From Micropterus salmoides (taxonomy: Eukaryota > Chordata > Actinopteri > Centrarchiformes > Centrarchidae): a stretch of 64,000 nt of DNA. Positions within the stretch are counted from its first letter, which is position 1, and the number at the start of each line of letters is the position of its first letter. Below are positions 49,771-59,521 of this stretch, piece after piece. The stretch spans positions 28,925,976-28,989,975 of the forward strand of contig NW_024040817.1 of NCBI RefSeq assembly GCF_014851395.1, given 5' to 3'. The position numbers and the translations under genes are program-made. The notes beneath the pieces are model-generated. The model was given only the letters and a program-made list of their open reading frames with translations, did no database searches and was not told the DNA's origin.

Positions 49771-50261
49771 ACTGCAGCTATTCATTTGAAGAAGGTATTG
49801 GCCAACCCATATGGTATGTTTTCAATTCCCTTTTCAATACAGCACAGACAGTCATTGCTTTCTTCAGTATGTTTTGTAATTTAAGGCACTAGCAGAAACA
49901 TCTGTGCCTGTTGCAGAATGAAACCTGAATAAGTCCAAAACAGCTATATTTTTGAGGTTGAACCAATGTTACAAAGAGTGGATATGCTAATGTGGCTTAG
50001 TAGCTCTGACATTGAACTGATACTGAACAACAATGATTGTATAGACAAAATAAATACATGAATAAAATACTGTAATTTTCTGCAAAATATCTATGAATCT
50101 GACCATTTTCATGTCAAAGGTTTCATCTATTTAGTGTTTTCAACACAAAGCTATTCTTTAAACCATGGTTTGCCACTTGCAGCCAGAACAAAATTCTTTG
50201 GCAATGTTAACAGCTCTTTATGGGCAAATCCGGACTAAACAAGGGCTGCTGCAATGCTCTC
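49771..50261. other. non-coding stretch
   Basis: A+T-rich. No recognised feature. Confidence 0.4.
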
Positions 50262-50361
50262 TGTGGCCCCACCCCAATCAGCAATGCCGTAACAGGCATT
50301 TCCAAACATTTGTCAAAGCCAAAACACCTGCTGTGATATCACTGATTGGGGCGTGGCCACA
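50262..50361. repeat. inverted repeat with GTGGCC-rich arms
   Basis: The left arm (50262-50284, TGTGGCCCCACCCCAATCAG..) pairs with the right arm (50339-50361, ..CTGATTGGGGCGTGGCCACA) with few mismatches around a spacer of about 54 bases. Both arms carry CCAAT/ATTGG and a CACCC/GGGCG box. It could be the ends of a tiny foldback element or a regulatory palindrome. Confidence 0.65.
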
Positions 50362-51005
50362 AATCCAACACGTATGAACATTTGCCACACAGAGCATGAC
50401 AGCAAAAGTTTTCTGCCTTATTACATTCAGTATTAAGCAGTTATAATGGATTTAAATAGCAACCTAGAGTCATGGCAAAATAAGAATCTAAACCCCCATA
50501 GAAACTTCTCAAAACACCACTACATGGAAAGGCAAAGCAGTCTTAAACAATCAAAACTCCAGTAACACTTACTGAGTAAAGATGGAGTCCAAGACAAAAA
50601 GTGGAGGCCTGAAAATAAAGTGTTGCTGGAGTTACGGTTGGGTATTTAATTGGCTGATTCCAGTAAAGACTCAGTAAAGTAAAATCTTACTACAACTTGC
50701 CAACAAAGTCACTTATTTCCCCACCACAATATACTTTCTGATGTTGGAATTACGACCTTCATGTTTTTCATATTTTTAAAAGCTGTCATTGAACAGTTAA
50801 ATAAATAAGTTTAAAAAATTAGATTTAGACATTTTTGCGTGTCTTCACTGCACTTGAACTCATGACCTCAGATGGCCAGTTTTTTAAATCTTGGCTATGG
50901 CCCTGTTCTCCTTATTGTTTCGAAGGACTGCTAGAAGTTGCACAGCTAGCGATTTATTGGCAAAGGGATATGTGTTGGGAACATACTGAAAACAACTCAT
51001 TCATT
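50362..51005. other. non-coding stretch
   Basis: No supported gene. Confidence 0.4.
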
Positions 51006-51009
51006 TATG

Positions 51010-51165
51010 AAAAGCCTAATCCCCTCAGCCATAGGAGCTAAATAAAAGGCCTCGCTGAACTTGCCTGAGTCTACTGGTGTAACTGTATGTTGGTACCGTG
51101 TGCTGTTGTTGTCTGATGTGTACAGTGCTGCAAAAATTTATTTCCCCTTGGGAACAATAAAGTCG
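51010..51165 (+). mobile_element. retroelement 3' tail
   Basis: Ends TTTCCCCTTGGGAACAATAA followed by AGT, a typical 3' terminus of fish LINE/SINE insertions. The element body is not recognisable. Confidence 0.4.
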
Positions 51166-51170
51166 AAAAT

Positions 51171-52106
51171 ACACACTGTGCACAATTTTTAGGCAAGTAA
51201 GTATTCTGAATGAATCATTATTGCTATGCATTTGAGGCAAGACTACTGGACAATCAAACGTTTTGTTGTGAATAGTTAATGGGCACAAAAAGCACATGGA
51301 GAAGAAAAGGGGCAAATTAACTGCAAAAGACTTGGGTAGAATTAAGTGTGAAGCAACCAGGAACCCATTTTCCTCCAGTACCACCATATTCCACAGATGC
51401 AACCAACTTGAGCGTCCAGAAGAACAAGGTGCCATGTGTTCAGAGACAAGGCCAAGGTCAGAAAGGCTGAAACACGGCCACCACTGAATAAGATTCACAA
51501 GTTGAAGCATCAACATTGGGCAAAGAAATATCTGAAGACGGATTTTTATGCATCCAAGTTCTCCACAGCTTGGCTAGCCAGCAAAGATGTCCGCAAAGAT
51601 GCCCACATAATGACCTGGCCCCCATTCTCAGTTGACTTGAATCCAATTGAGAACTTGTGGGTTCTTCTCAAACGTCAGATTAACTGTCAGGAAAGACAAT
51701 ACATCTCTTTGAACAGCATTTGGGAGGCTGTGGTTGCTGCTTCAGCGAAGGTTGACAGTGAACAGATCCAGTAACTGACAGACTCCATGGATGGAAGGCT
51801 CATAGCAGTTATTAATATATTGGTTACTTAATATTTTTGAAAGGCCAATTATTTTATTTTATTGAATTGTCATTTTGTGTTGTTACACTTACTCTAAAAA
51901 TTGAGAATAAACAAGAAATGATTTTTGTAATTTAGTTGCCTAATAATTCTGCACACATATATTCTACTGAGCAAGAAACTCACTTGTCCTTAGTTAAACA
52001 TTCAGGTTTGAGGTTCACTTACATTTTGGATTGAGTGAGAGCATTGTGTTTGTTCAACGATAAAATGAATCCTGAGGAAAACAATTTGCCTAATAATTGC
52101 AGTGTA
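51171..52106 (+). mobile_element. Tc1-like DNA transposon relic
   Basis: The left end ACTGTGCACAATTTTTAGGC is mirrored by GCCTAATAATTCTGCACA (51939-51956) and again by GCCTAATAATTGCAGTGT (52089-52106). The right side therefore has two copies of the terminal motif, like the inner and outer direct repeats of IR/DR Tc1 elements. Between them lies the 3' part of a Tc1/mariner transposase. At about 0.94 kb it is shorter than a full Tc1 element (about 1.3-1.6 kb). Confidence 0.75.
51296..51774 (+). pseudogene. Tc1/mariner transposase fragment
   Basis: Two overlapping frames (51296-51487, 51436-51774) hold the remnants. The C-terminal one has MTWPPFSVDLNPIENLWVLL, whose DLNPIENLW block carries the third catalytic acidic residue (Glu), then a WEAVVAAS..V helix and a stop. 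The usual N-terminal HTH and the first catalytic Asp are not recognisable. The gene is frameshifted and internally deleted. Confidence 0.75.
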
Positions 52107-52830
52107 GAATCTAAAGTGTGATTACTTTTTGCAAAAGAAATAGTCCTTATAAACGTGTCCACAATGTGACTTGTGGATTATACAGACAAATCAGGACATC
52201 AATTTTGGAAAATTTGGAGATGTCTGGGTTTCTCAAATGTCATATTTTACTACAGCACAAAAGAAAATCACTTTTATTGTACTGGGCCAGAGGCAGATAT
52301 TGCAAAACCCCTGCACATAAAACCAAACTATCTGCAAAGATAACCTGGCCCACTAAAATATCTCAATAACTGTTCATGAAAAATTTGATTCAAACATTCA
52401 TGTTCCCCTCGTGATGAATATGTAATCATTTTGGTGATACCCTGACGTCTGCCTAGTCATAGCCAGGTTACATTTGAATCTGTCCTATACTCTGGTTTAT
52501 GACCAAATAGCTGCAATGGCAGTCCCATTAGCCAGCTGTACTGCTAGTGCTAACTTAGCAAATGAGATGTCATTGTTGTTATTTTAATGCTAATGCTGCT
52601 TTCAAATCATATAGTTTAAATCATAATTACAAGCTACCGAGTGGGGAAAAAATTTACTCGTCAGCCACCAACTTGTAATTCAGAGATAAATAGCAAATTT
52701 CTGACATGAATGAAACAAAAAGAACTACAGACATGTCAACAAACTGCTGGCAAAATAGCTGCAAATTCACTGCCACTGGATACGTCAAAATAGAGGGCCG
52801 TAGCCAGATTTTATAAATACTGAGTTGAGA
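52107..52830. other. non-coding stretch
   Basis: No supported gene. Confidence 0.4.
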
Positions 52831-52892
52831 ATTATTTGGGGAGATTTGGATTAAGACTGCCATGAGTCTAAATCCAAATCTCCCCAAATAAT
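52831..52892. repeat. 28-bp near-perfect hairpin
   Basis: The left arm 52831-52858 and right arm 52865-52892 are complementary at 27 of 28 positions around the loop GCCATG. The arm core is GGGGAGATTTGGATT. It is not inside a recognised transposon, and no tRNA- or miRNA-family match is known to me. It could be a foldback element, a recent inverted duplication, a small hairpin RNA source or an assembly artefact. Confidence 0.9.
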
Positions 52893-53530
52893 ACTAAAGA
52901 CATTACTTCTGTCTTAAATAGTAGCTATAGCTTTGCTTTGAGCAGTACATTCAAAATGACTTTTACCTCCTCCACTTTTCTGGGGTCATGGGCACAACTT
53001 CGAAAGTAGGTCTCAAAAACTGCGCACACAACCTCTTGTGGTAGGTGAGAAGATTGCTTTTTGAAAAGTGTAAAACGTGTGAAACATGTTTGTAGTCAAT
53101 TTGACCCATGGTTATGTTACTTTCATCCATGAATTAACCTGTGTTGAGGCGTAAAGCGTTTTGCCATGGTTACCTGCTGTTTAATGTATCCAGTTATTTA
53201 GAGCGGTGGGTAAACAGTTGTCTAAAACTATGTTTGATGTGCCCCGAATGTTTACCACACTCCAACCTTACCAATGTTATACTGCGATAAAATCAAATCA
53301 AATAAAAATATAAATTTTCAGGTTATCCACGTTGTACACGCTCCATCAGAGCCGCTTGGTAAAGTGTTGATATAACTGTTAAACAAGTGATGTCAAGCGG
53401 AGGAGGTTGTTTTAGTGTCATGTCTCTGTAAGCATTGGTTTTTGTGTAGGTGTCAGCAAGCCAAGTATCTCTTCAGTTGAAGCTGCATCACACATATTGA
53501 TCAACAGTGCTATGTATCTAGAGAGGCCTA

Positions 53531-53568
<38 letters not shown>

Positions 53569-54884
53569 ACACCATCACCAAGTCACGCATACTGCTCATA
53601 TGTAACAGCAGTGTAGGAGTAGCTAATCCAAACGCCTCAGTGCTTATAGTAGATGACCCACGGTTAAGCAGCTAAAATACTACTTTTCAGGCACAGTGAG
53701 CTGTTGCTGCAATTTGCTCCCACTATTATTGTAAAGAATAATAACTGATTGTTAGGTTTTATCATGGTTCAGCCCCTGTGGTTAACCCACCACCCACCCC
53801 ACCTTTAGGGATCACTTCCAAAGTTGATTTATGCAAAGCCACTGTGGAAGTCAACTAAATCCTGACTGGTGAATGTGCAGTTGTTTTTCTAAGAGGTGAA
53901 GCACGTTCCTGGAAGCGGAGTCAAGTGGCAGCAACTCTGAGCCGCGGTGATAGAGGGAGTCTGTAATAAAGAGCAGATAAACAGAAATGTGAATGGGAAG
54001 AAGAACTTTACAGGCTGCTTGATGTTTCTGCCTGAAGATTTTGTTGCTTTCAAAGTTGGGAAGTGAGTATGTGTGTGTCTGGTATTGGGATTACTTGATT
54101 AAACTGGAAGAATGCCTAATTACATCAAGCACAGCTTGCTTGTGTATCCAAATACACTGAGGCTACATCTGCAAGTTTTAGATAAAGACTTATCTGAAGA
54201 AATATGAAAAGTAAACGTGATTCCAATTACCACCCGGAATTGAGATTGTCATTTTCAGTCTGGAGTTGTACTTTTTGGACACTGTTCTTGACATGTTGTG
54301 ATACAGTAGCATGGATGAAGTTTAATTTATGTTGAGGCGTGAGTGTTCCAGATGGGCCGAGTCTTGCACTCCACAGGTTTAAGTTTACAGTCAACAACTT
54401 TAGTCTCCAAGAGGACAGAGCAGCAGGATGGAGGCTCAGGGTGACTCAGCTACATCCAAATTTAGTTCACTTCATGTAAGTGTCTGTTGCTGCATGCAGT
54501 AAAAGGTTTTTCACAGCCAGTTCAAAACATTTGTAACTGTTTCTTAGGAAAAGTCCTTGGTCTCAGAAAAAGGCAAAAGCTCCACTATTGCTATTAATAT
54601 TGCTACAGGCTACAATGATATTGAAAAAATGTGCACCTACCTGCAACAAAAGTATTTGTGGTCAGTCACATCAGAAAGTGACACAGTAAGATTGATTTGC
54701 ATGTCCATGAGGAATTGGTCCTGGAGACTTTGTGACATAATAACTACACGTTGGCTACTGTTCGTTATGGCTAATTTCATGGTTGAATTTTTTGCAAAAA
54801 GGACACATAAAGTTTCATTGACTTGACGTGAATATGTTAGCTTCTTTCATTTTGGACTCTCCAGTTTACTCTGATCCATCTAAA
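52893..54884. other. non-coding region with a microsatellite
   Basis: No coding exon is supported. Includes the GT run listed separately. About 53810-54060 is repeat-free and better balanced in composition, so it is a candidate conserved element. Confidence 0.35.
53533..53565. repeat. (GT)n microsatellite
   Basis: About 16 GT units. Confidence 0.93.
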
Positions 54885-55190
54885 GTGTGATTTATACTTC
54901 TGCACCAAATCGACGGTGTAGCCTACGCCGTAGCCTGACGTGCACCTCCTCAAAAATGGAACTACAAGTCGGGGCAACGCAGACTAGAAGAACTGTGATT
55001 GGTCGGCTGGGTAGCCTCGCAATGCCTCCGAGCCAACAGGAAGTGCCCCGTGCTTTGAAGTAAATTTTACCCCCATTCAAGTTAGTGGAGGACTAAATCG
55101 GAAGTTAGCCTGCTCAGCGGGCAAAAGTCAACACAGTGGACGCTGTAGCGCTGTAATTGCAGAACGACGTAGACACCAACGCACAACACG
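54885..55190. repeat. dispersed teleost repeat (CGACGGTGTAGCC type)
   Basis: GTGATTTATACTTCTGC followed by AAATCGACGGTGTAGCCTAC and later GACGTAGACACC matches a widespread CpG-rich fish repeat that I recall. Non-coding. Confidence 0.55.
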
Positions 55191-55229
55191 ATAAAGCAAA
55201 TTTCACCCTCATCTACATGAAGTAAAAAA

Positions 55230-55545
55230 TTGTAATCTCTGACTCCTGCATTGTTTTGCACAGCTGAACCGAAGCTTACCCGCCCTACTCTGCTTCTGAT
55301 TGGTTAGTAGTCCTTACCTAGAAACTGCAAACTCCCAACAAAGATCTTATACAAGTAAGATGCCTCACTCCATTGCTAAAAGGAAGGGTTCAACAAACAG
55401 GTTGAAAAGAGGAGCTGCAGCAATGTGCAGTATGACAAAAAATATGGTGTTTTTTGAAAATGAAACCATGTAAACCTGTTCTGGTACAACCCCTAAGTAA
55501 AATTAGGAACCTGAAAATAAGCATAATATGACCTCTTTAAAAAGG
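55230..55545. repeat. dispersed teleost repeat (GCATAATATGACCTCTTT end)
   Basis: TGAAACCATGTAAACCTGTT, then CTGGTACAACC, and finally AGCATAATATGACCTCTTTAA are the 3' end of a common MITE-like repeat of percomorph fishes that I recall. The opposite end was not pinpointed. Confidence 0.55.
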
Positions 55546-55970
55546 GACAGTACACATTAATCAACACTTTAGTCGAATATGTAAATTAACCAGATATACC
55601 TATACAGGCTAAGATCGTTCACCATAAGGCATTGGTTTCCAAACGTTTTAGTCAGTGAAACCTTAAAACAAAATAATGTCTACTTGCAAACCCTTGTCAC
55701 CAGTTGCATATGTTCAGTTCAATCAAAGAAACATTTTTTCTCCTTCTCTTATTTTCCCTTGTTTTACTTCCAAGTAAAGTTAATCAGCAAACAAAGATTA
55801 AATTAAAGTCTGGAAAATTAAACATACCTTTGTGTTATATTTTTTCCTGCTTTCCCCGCTGTTAATTATCTCCAAACCGTTCATTTTTCAACCACCAGGC
55901 TGGGAAACACTGCTCTTCCCAAAAGGTAAATGCAAAGCAAATTTGTGCCTCAAGTTCTTCACACCAACCA

Positions 55971-56497
55971 TAGGGTGACCAGAGGAGAATGGGTAAAATT
56001 CGGGATGGGGGGGGCATTAACACACGTGAAAATCAAAACACAACGCTAAAATTAATTATTTTTGTTCATGAAGTCACCTGTCTGTCAAAAACACAACTGT
56101 GGATGTAAGTAAATCATGATCTATTACCTAATTTTTATATTTATTTTATTCATGTCATCAGTGCAGTGCCTGCGATGGACTGGAGACCTGTCCAGGGTGT
56201 ACCCCGCCTTTCGCCCAATGTCAGCTGGGATTGGCTCCAGCCCCCCGCGACCCTGTACACAGGATAAGCGGTTGACGATGGATGGATGGATGGATGGATG
56301 TCTGTGCTACACTTTCCCTGTCCGTGCGACTGTAAATTCCACTAACCACAAGAAAACAAAAAGGGGAAAAGAGCACGACGAGTGTTATAATCAAAACTCA
56401 TGTTAGGTCTAATTTTCGGGACAAACCGGAAAGGGGTCGGGACAACTGCTCATAATTCGGGACTGTCCCGGATTTTACGGGACGTCTGGTCACCCTA
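55971..56497. mobile_element. MITE with TAGGGTGACCAGA ends (copy B), with a nested insertion
   Basis: TAGGGTGACCAGA (55971-55983) and TCTGGTCACCCTA (56485-56497) are perfect 13-bp inverted termini. The inner sequence AAAATTCGGGA / TCCCGGATTTTACGGGA extends the similarity. The family matches the 881-bp element at 45228. The interior is interrupted by an L2-type tail. Confidence 0.8.
56160..56301 (+). mobile_element. L2-type LINE 3' tail nested in the MITE
   Basis: Contains CAGGGTGTACCCCGCCTTTC, CAGCTGGGATTGGCTCCAGC, CCTGTACACAGGATAAGCGG and (GATG)n, the very characteristic 3' terminus of fish L2-like LINEs and the SINEs that share it. The 5' part is absent. Confidence 0.8.
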
Positions 56498-56704
56498 CAT
56501 GTGTGGCCTGAAGGCCATTTCACATAGGAAGCAATTTGCGCTGCGCCTGCAGCTGGGTTCAATGCAAAAGATCAACTATCTTGAACTTTGACTGCGGCGT
56601 GCGTGCAAGCTCGCCAAGTGGTGCAGTAGTCGCGGTCTGTCTGAAAGACCTATGAGGGTGGTGCTAAGGAAAAGGCCACAGGGTCATTAGAATTAAAAGG
56701 GTAC
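56498..56704. other. non-coding spacer
   Basis: Nothing recognised. Confidence 0.4.
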
Positions 56705-57046
56705 TGTGTGGGAAAGTCGAGTTTTCAAATAAACAGCTCAGGCAAACACTTGCCATTCTGTGAGTTTTATTCAAGTCTTCTGCAGAAAGACTCACAGCAA
56801 CACACGTACATGTATGCTCGAATGAGTGAGGAGAGCTGAGTGAGCCTGTTATTTATGCAGCTAAAGGGTCAATCACATCATCCCACAGAGACATGTTGTC
56901 CCTGAAGTCTGGATAACACAAAGAACAGAGATATTTCGACTGTTACTTTTACACAGATTCAGTGACACATCACACATGAGTCTCCCTGAGTTTTTGTGAT
57001 TTGCAAAGATGGATTTGAAAAATAGAAATGATTCTATATTATTTCA
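56705..57046 (-). mobile_element. 3' LTR of an endogenous retrovirus
   Basis: On the minus strand it starts TGAAATAATATAG just after a purine-rich tract (AGTGGTGGAGAAAG), which is the expected polypurine primer site. It has a TATA-like CATAAATAAC near 56853-56862, an AATAAA at 56766-56771 and ends CCCACACA. This is the U3-R-U5 order. No second LTR was found in the window. Confidence 0.6.
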
Positions 57047-57084
57047 CTTTCTCCACCACTAAATGGAGAAATCCACTCCATTTA

Positions 57085-58105
57085 ATCAGTTAACTTGATA
57101 TTTGCATATTCTGGCCCGTTGAATAGTTGTAGCAATCATAGATCTAACACAAGGAATTACACATGTCAGGAGGAGGAAAGCTCCAACAATGATGATGAAC
57201 AGTGGCACATTCTTCCCTCCACCTATAGTCAGCCATGACCACATTTCCCATCCCCCAGTGTACTCTGATTCTTCCCTTTGTGCAGATCATTCGGATGTGA
57301 GACAACATGAGTCATATTTTCTGAGACATCTGGGATGTATCTACAACAGTCCGGTCCAATAATGTGGCAAACTCCGCCTTGACTTGCCAGCACCAGGTCC
57401 TGTGCCATTCTATTTTGTAAAGCCACATTTCTCTGGAACTCAAAACTCACTTCCACTAGGGCTCATAGGTTTTTAAGTTCAATAGCCAGTCCATCTATCT
57501 TGTATCCATTGTTCACAGTCCCCCGCCAGGAGAGGAAGACATGGATGCCTCTCTCCACTCCCGAAACTCTGTGTGGCAGATAGTAGTAGGCATGGTGGGT
57601 GTGGGCAGGATGCTGATAGAGGTTATCAGCTTCGCAAGATAACACGTCCCACCCCATCCTGGTCTCAAAGACTGATTTACATGGTATCCACATACCCACA
57701 CGTGTTGCCTCAGCGATCCAAAACTATCACAGGAGGGAATCAGAAGAACTGGGTTGTCACTGAAGTGGTCATCATGGTTGCGTACCATACATTGGCCAGG
57801 CTGTCAGGGGAAGATGTGCATCTCCTCCTCTCTTGCCTTCATCTTATCTTCAGTCAGGCCTGATTCTGATGTCTCCACGTTTGGGAATGATGACAGGACG
57901 ATGATGACAGTGAGCTGAACCACGCCTCTGTGTTCTCTCGGTCGGTCACCCCTCCAGCGCCATCATTCGTGTGATATCTTATCAGTTGTGTCACCTTGCC
58001 TTCCCCCGTAATCATTGTGCCCGCGGTGAGTGTTTGGGAGATTAGTGGTTCTGGGTGGTCTCAGGGACCTCCACTCCCCTCCCTCCCAAGGAACGCAAGG
58101 CAAAG
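57085..58105 (-). pseudogene. degraded retroviral env (surface/transmembrane remnant)
   Basis: Minus-strand fragments in several frames resemble a gammaretrovirus-like envelope: a Trp/Cys-containing surface-domain end (WVCG...GWGGTCYLA), the transmembrane ectodomain with LQNRMAQD followed by a GGVC...CC disulfide loop, and a hydrophobic anchor further on (about 57110-57190). Stops and frameshifts interrupt it, including one just before the anchor, so it is an old non-functional copy. It lies between the integrase fragment and the 3' LTR in normal proviral order. Confidence 0.7.
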
Positions 58106-58109
58106 GGGA

Positions 58110-59070
58110 AAGCTCAGTTCACCTGGTTTGAGGCCGATTGGTTGCGGAACTCGTTTGAAGTGGGCGGCGTTTTGTCATTTTGTCTTTCTGCCACTGTTGT
58201 TTCTGTTGTGAGCAGTATCTGATACGGGCCGTTCCGCCTGCGAGCCCGCCAGTTCTGTCTCCTGAAATCCTTAACCACGATCCAATCCCCTGGCTCTAAA
58301 TCATACAGCTTCCTCTCTGCGGCCCTTGGGATGGCGTGTTTGACCTGCATGTGGATTTCAGGAAGCACAGAGGACAAATGAGCACAATATCTCAACATTT
58401 CATCCTCACATTGACTGGTGTCAGGGAGGTGTCTTTTCACTGGCCCAATTCCAGTGTTCAGTGGTCTGCCAAATAGGATTTCAAGAACTGAGAGCCCCGC
58501 CGCCCCTCACTCTGCTTTTCATGTGCATTAAAACGATTGGCAATGCCTTTGTCCATGTTAAACCTGTTTCTTCACAACATTAAAGTTTAAGTTTGTTTTT
58601 CAATGAGCCATTCTCTCTTTCTACCTGCACCTCTGCTAGCATGATGATAAGCACAGTGTTGCCTCTGATTAATCCCCATATACTCTCCTACACTTTTCAA
58701 TGCTGCGCTAATGAAAGGTGTGCCTTATATTTTGCTGGAATGTCAGTTCAATGAAATCCATTTGTAGATGGTCACATGGTTTATCTGGAGATGGATGTGC
58801 CACCTGTGGAATCTGAATATCCCTCCCCACATTGCTAGTTGCACAAATTATCCAGTATCTGTTTGTTTCCTGTATCATACTCCCTTTTGATACTCGGTCT
58901 TTACATAATCTAGGGAGAATGAATGTGCTCAGTTCACTTTTAGATGATAGTTCTTGTGGACAAAAGTCATGGAGGTCACCAAAAGACAAAGGCAAATACC
59001 TGACCATATCAACAATGAAAATGGAAAACACTTTGAGAGAAATCAATTTGTATAAACTGAATCGCAGCAA
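58110..59070 (-). pseudogene. degraded retroviral pol, integrase part
   Basis: On the minus strand, 58708-59070 reaches the start of the integrase catalytic core (DHLQMDFIELT) after a degenerate zinc-binding segment. 58440-58700 is broken core sequence with stops. 58114-58440 encodes the C-terminal domain with LEPGDWIVVKDFRRQNW and GPYQILLTT. Reverse transcriptase, protease and gag are absent, so the provirus is 5' truncated near 59080. The frame is disrupted at least twice. Confidence 0.75.
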
Positions 59071-59079
59071 TCAGTGATA

Positions 59080-59450
59080 GTCAAAGAACGCCAAAGATAT
59101 GTCATCTGAGATAATATATACTATAGTCAAGGTCATGTGACCAACAGAGAGAAAATGCATCTGTGGTACTGTATGATATACAGACTCATACCTACATTAC
59201 CAAATTACATCAGCAGTTATTTTGAATAAATTGCACACAGGGAGGGTATGTGCATCATACATTATTGTCAGCCCTGTCCTCTAAGAAGAGATTACTGCAG
59301 GGTCTGGGAGAAAATCAAGGGTCACAGCTGCTCCACGGAATGGATTTTCCAGGTTATTATCTGTGTTTACATTCATTCTTGTAGTGATTCAAGGTCTCAA
59401 ATCCCACAACAGACCAACAGACACAGAATCAGTACCAGAAAAGAGAGAGA

Positions 59451-59456
<6 letters not shown>
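59080..59456. other. non-coding stretch next to the truncated provirus
   Basis: No retroviral similarity or 5' LTR was recognised. No gene. Confidence 0.4.

Positions 59457-59518
<62 letters not shown>
59457..59518. repeat. (GA)n microsatellite
   Basis: Pure GA run of about 62 bases. It generates the Arg-Glu repeat frames here, which are not genes. Confidence 0.95.
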
Positions 59519-59521
<3 letters not shown>

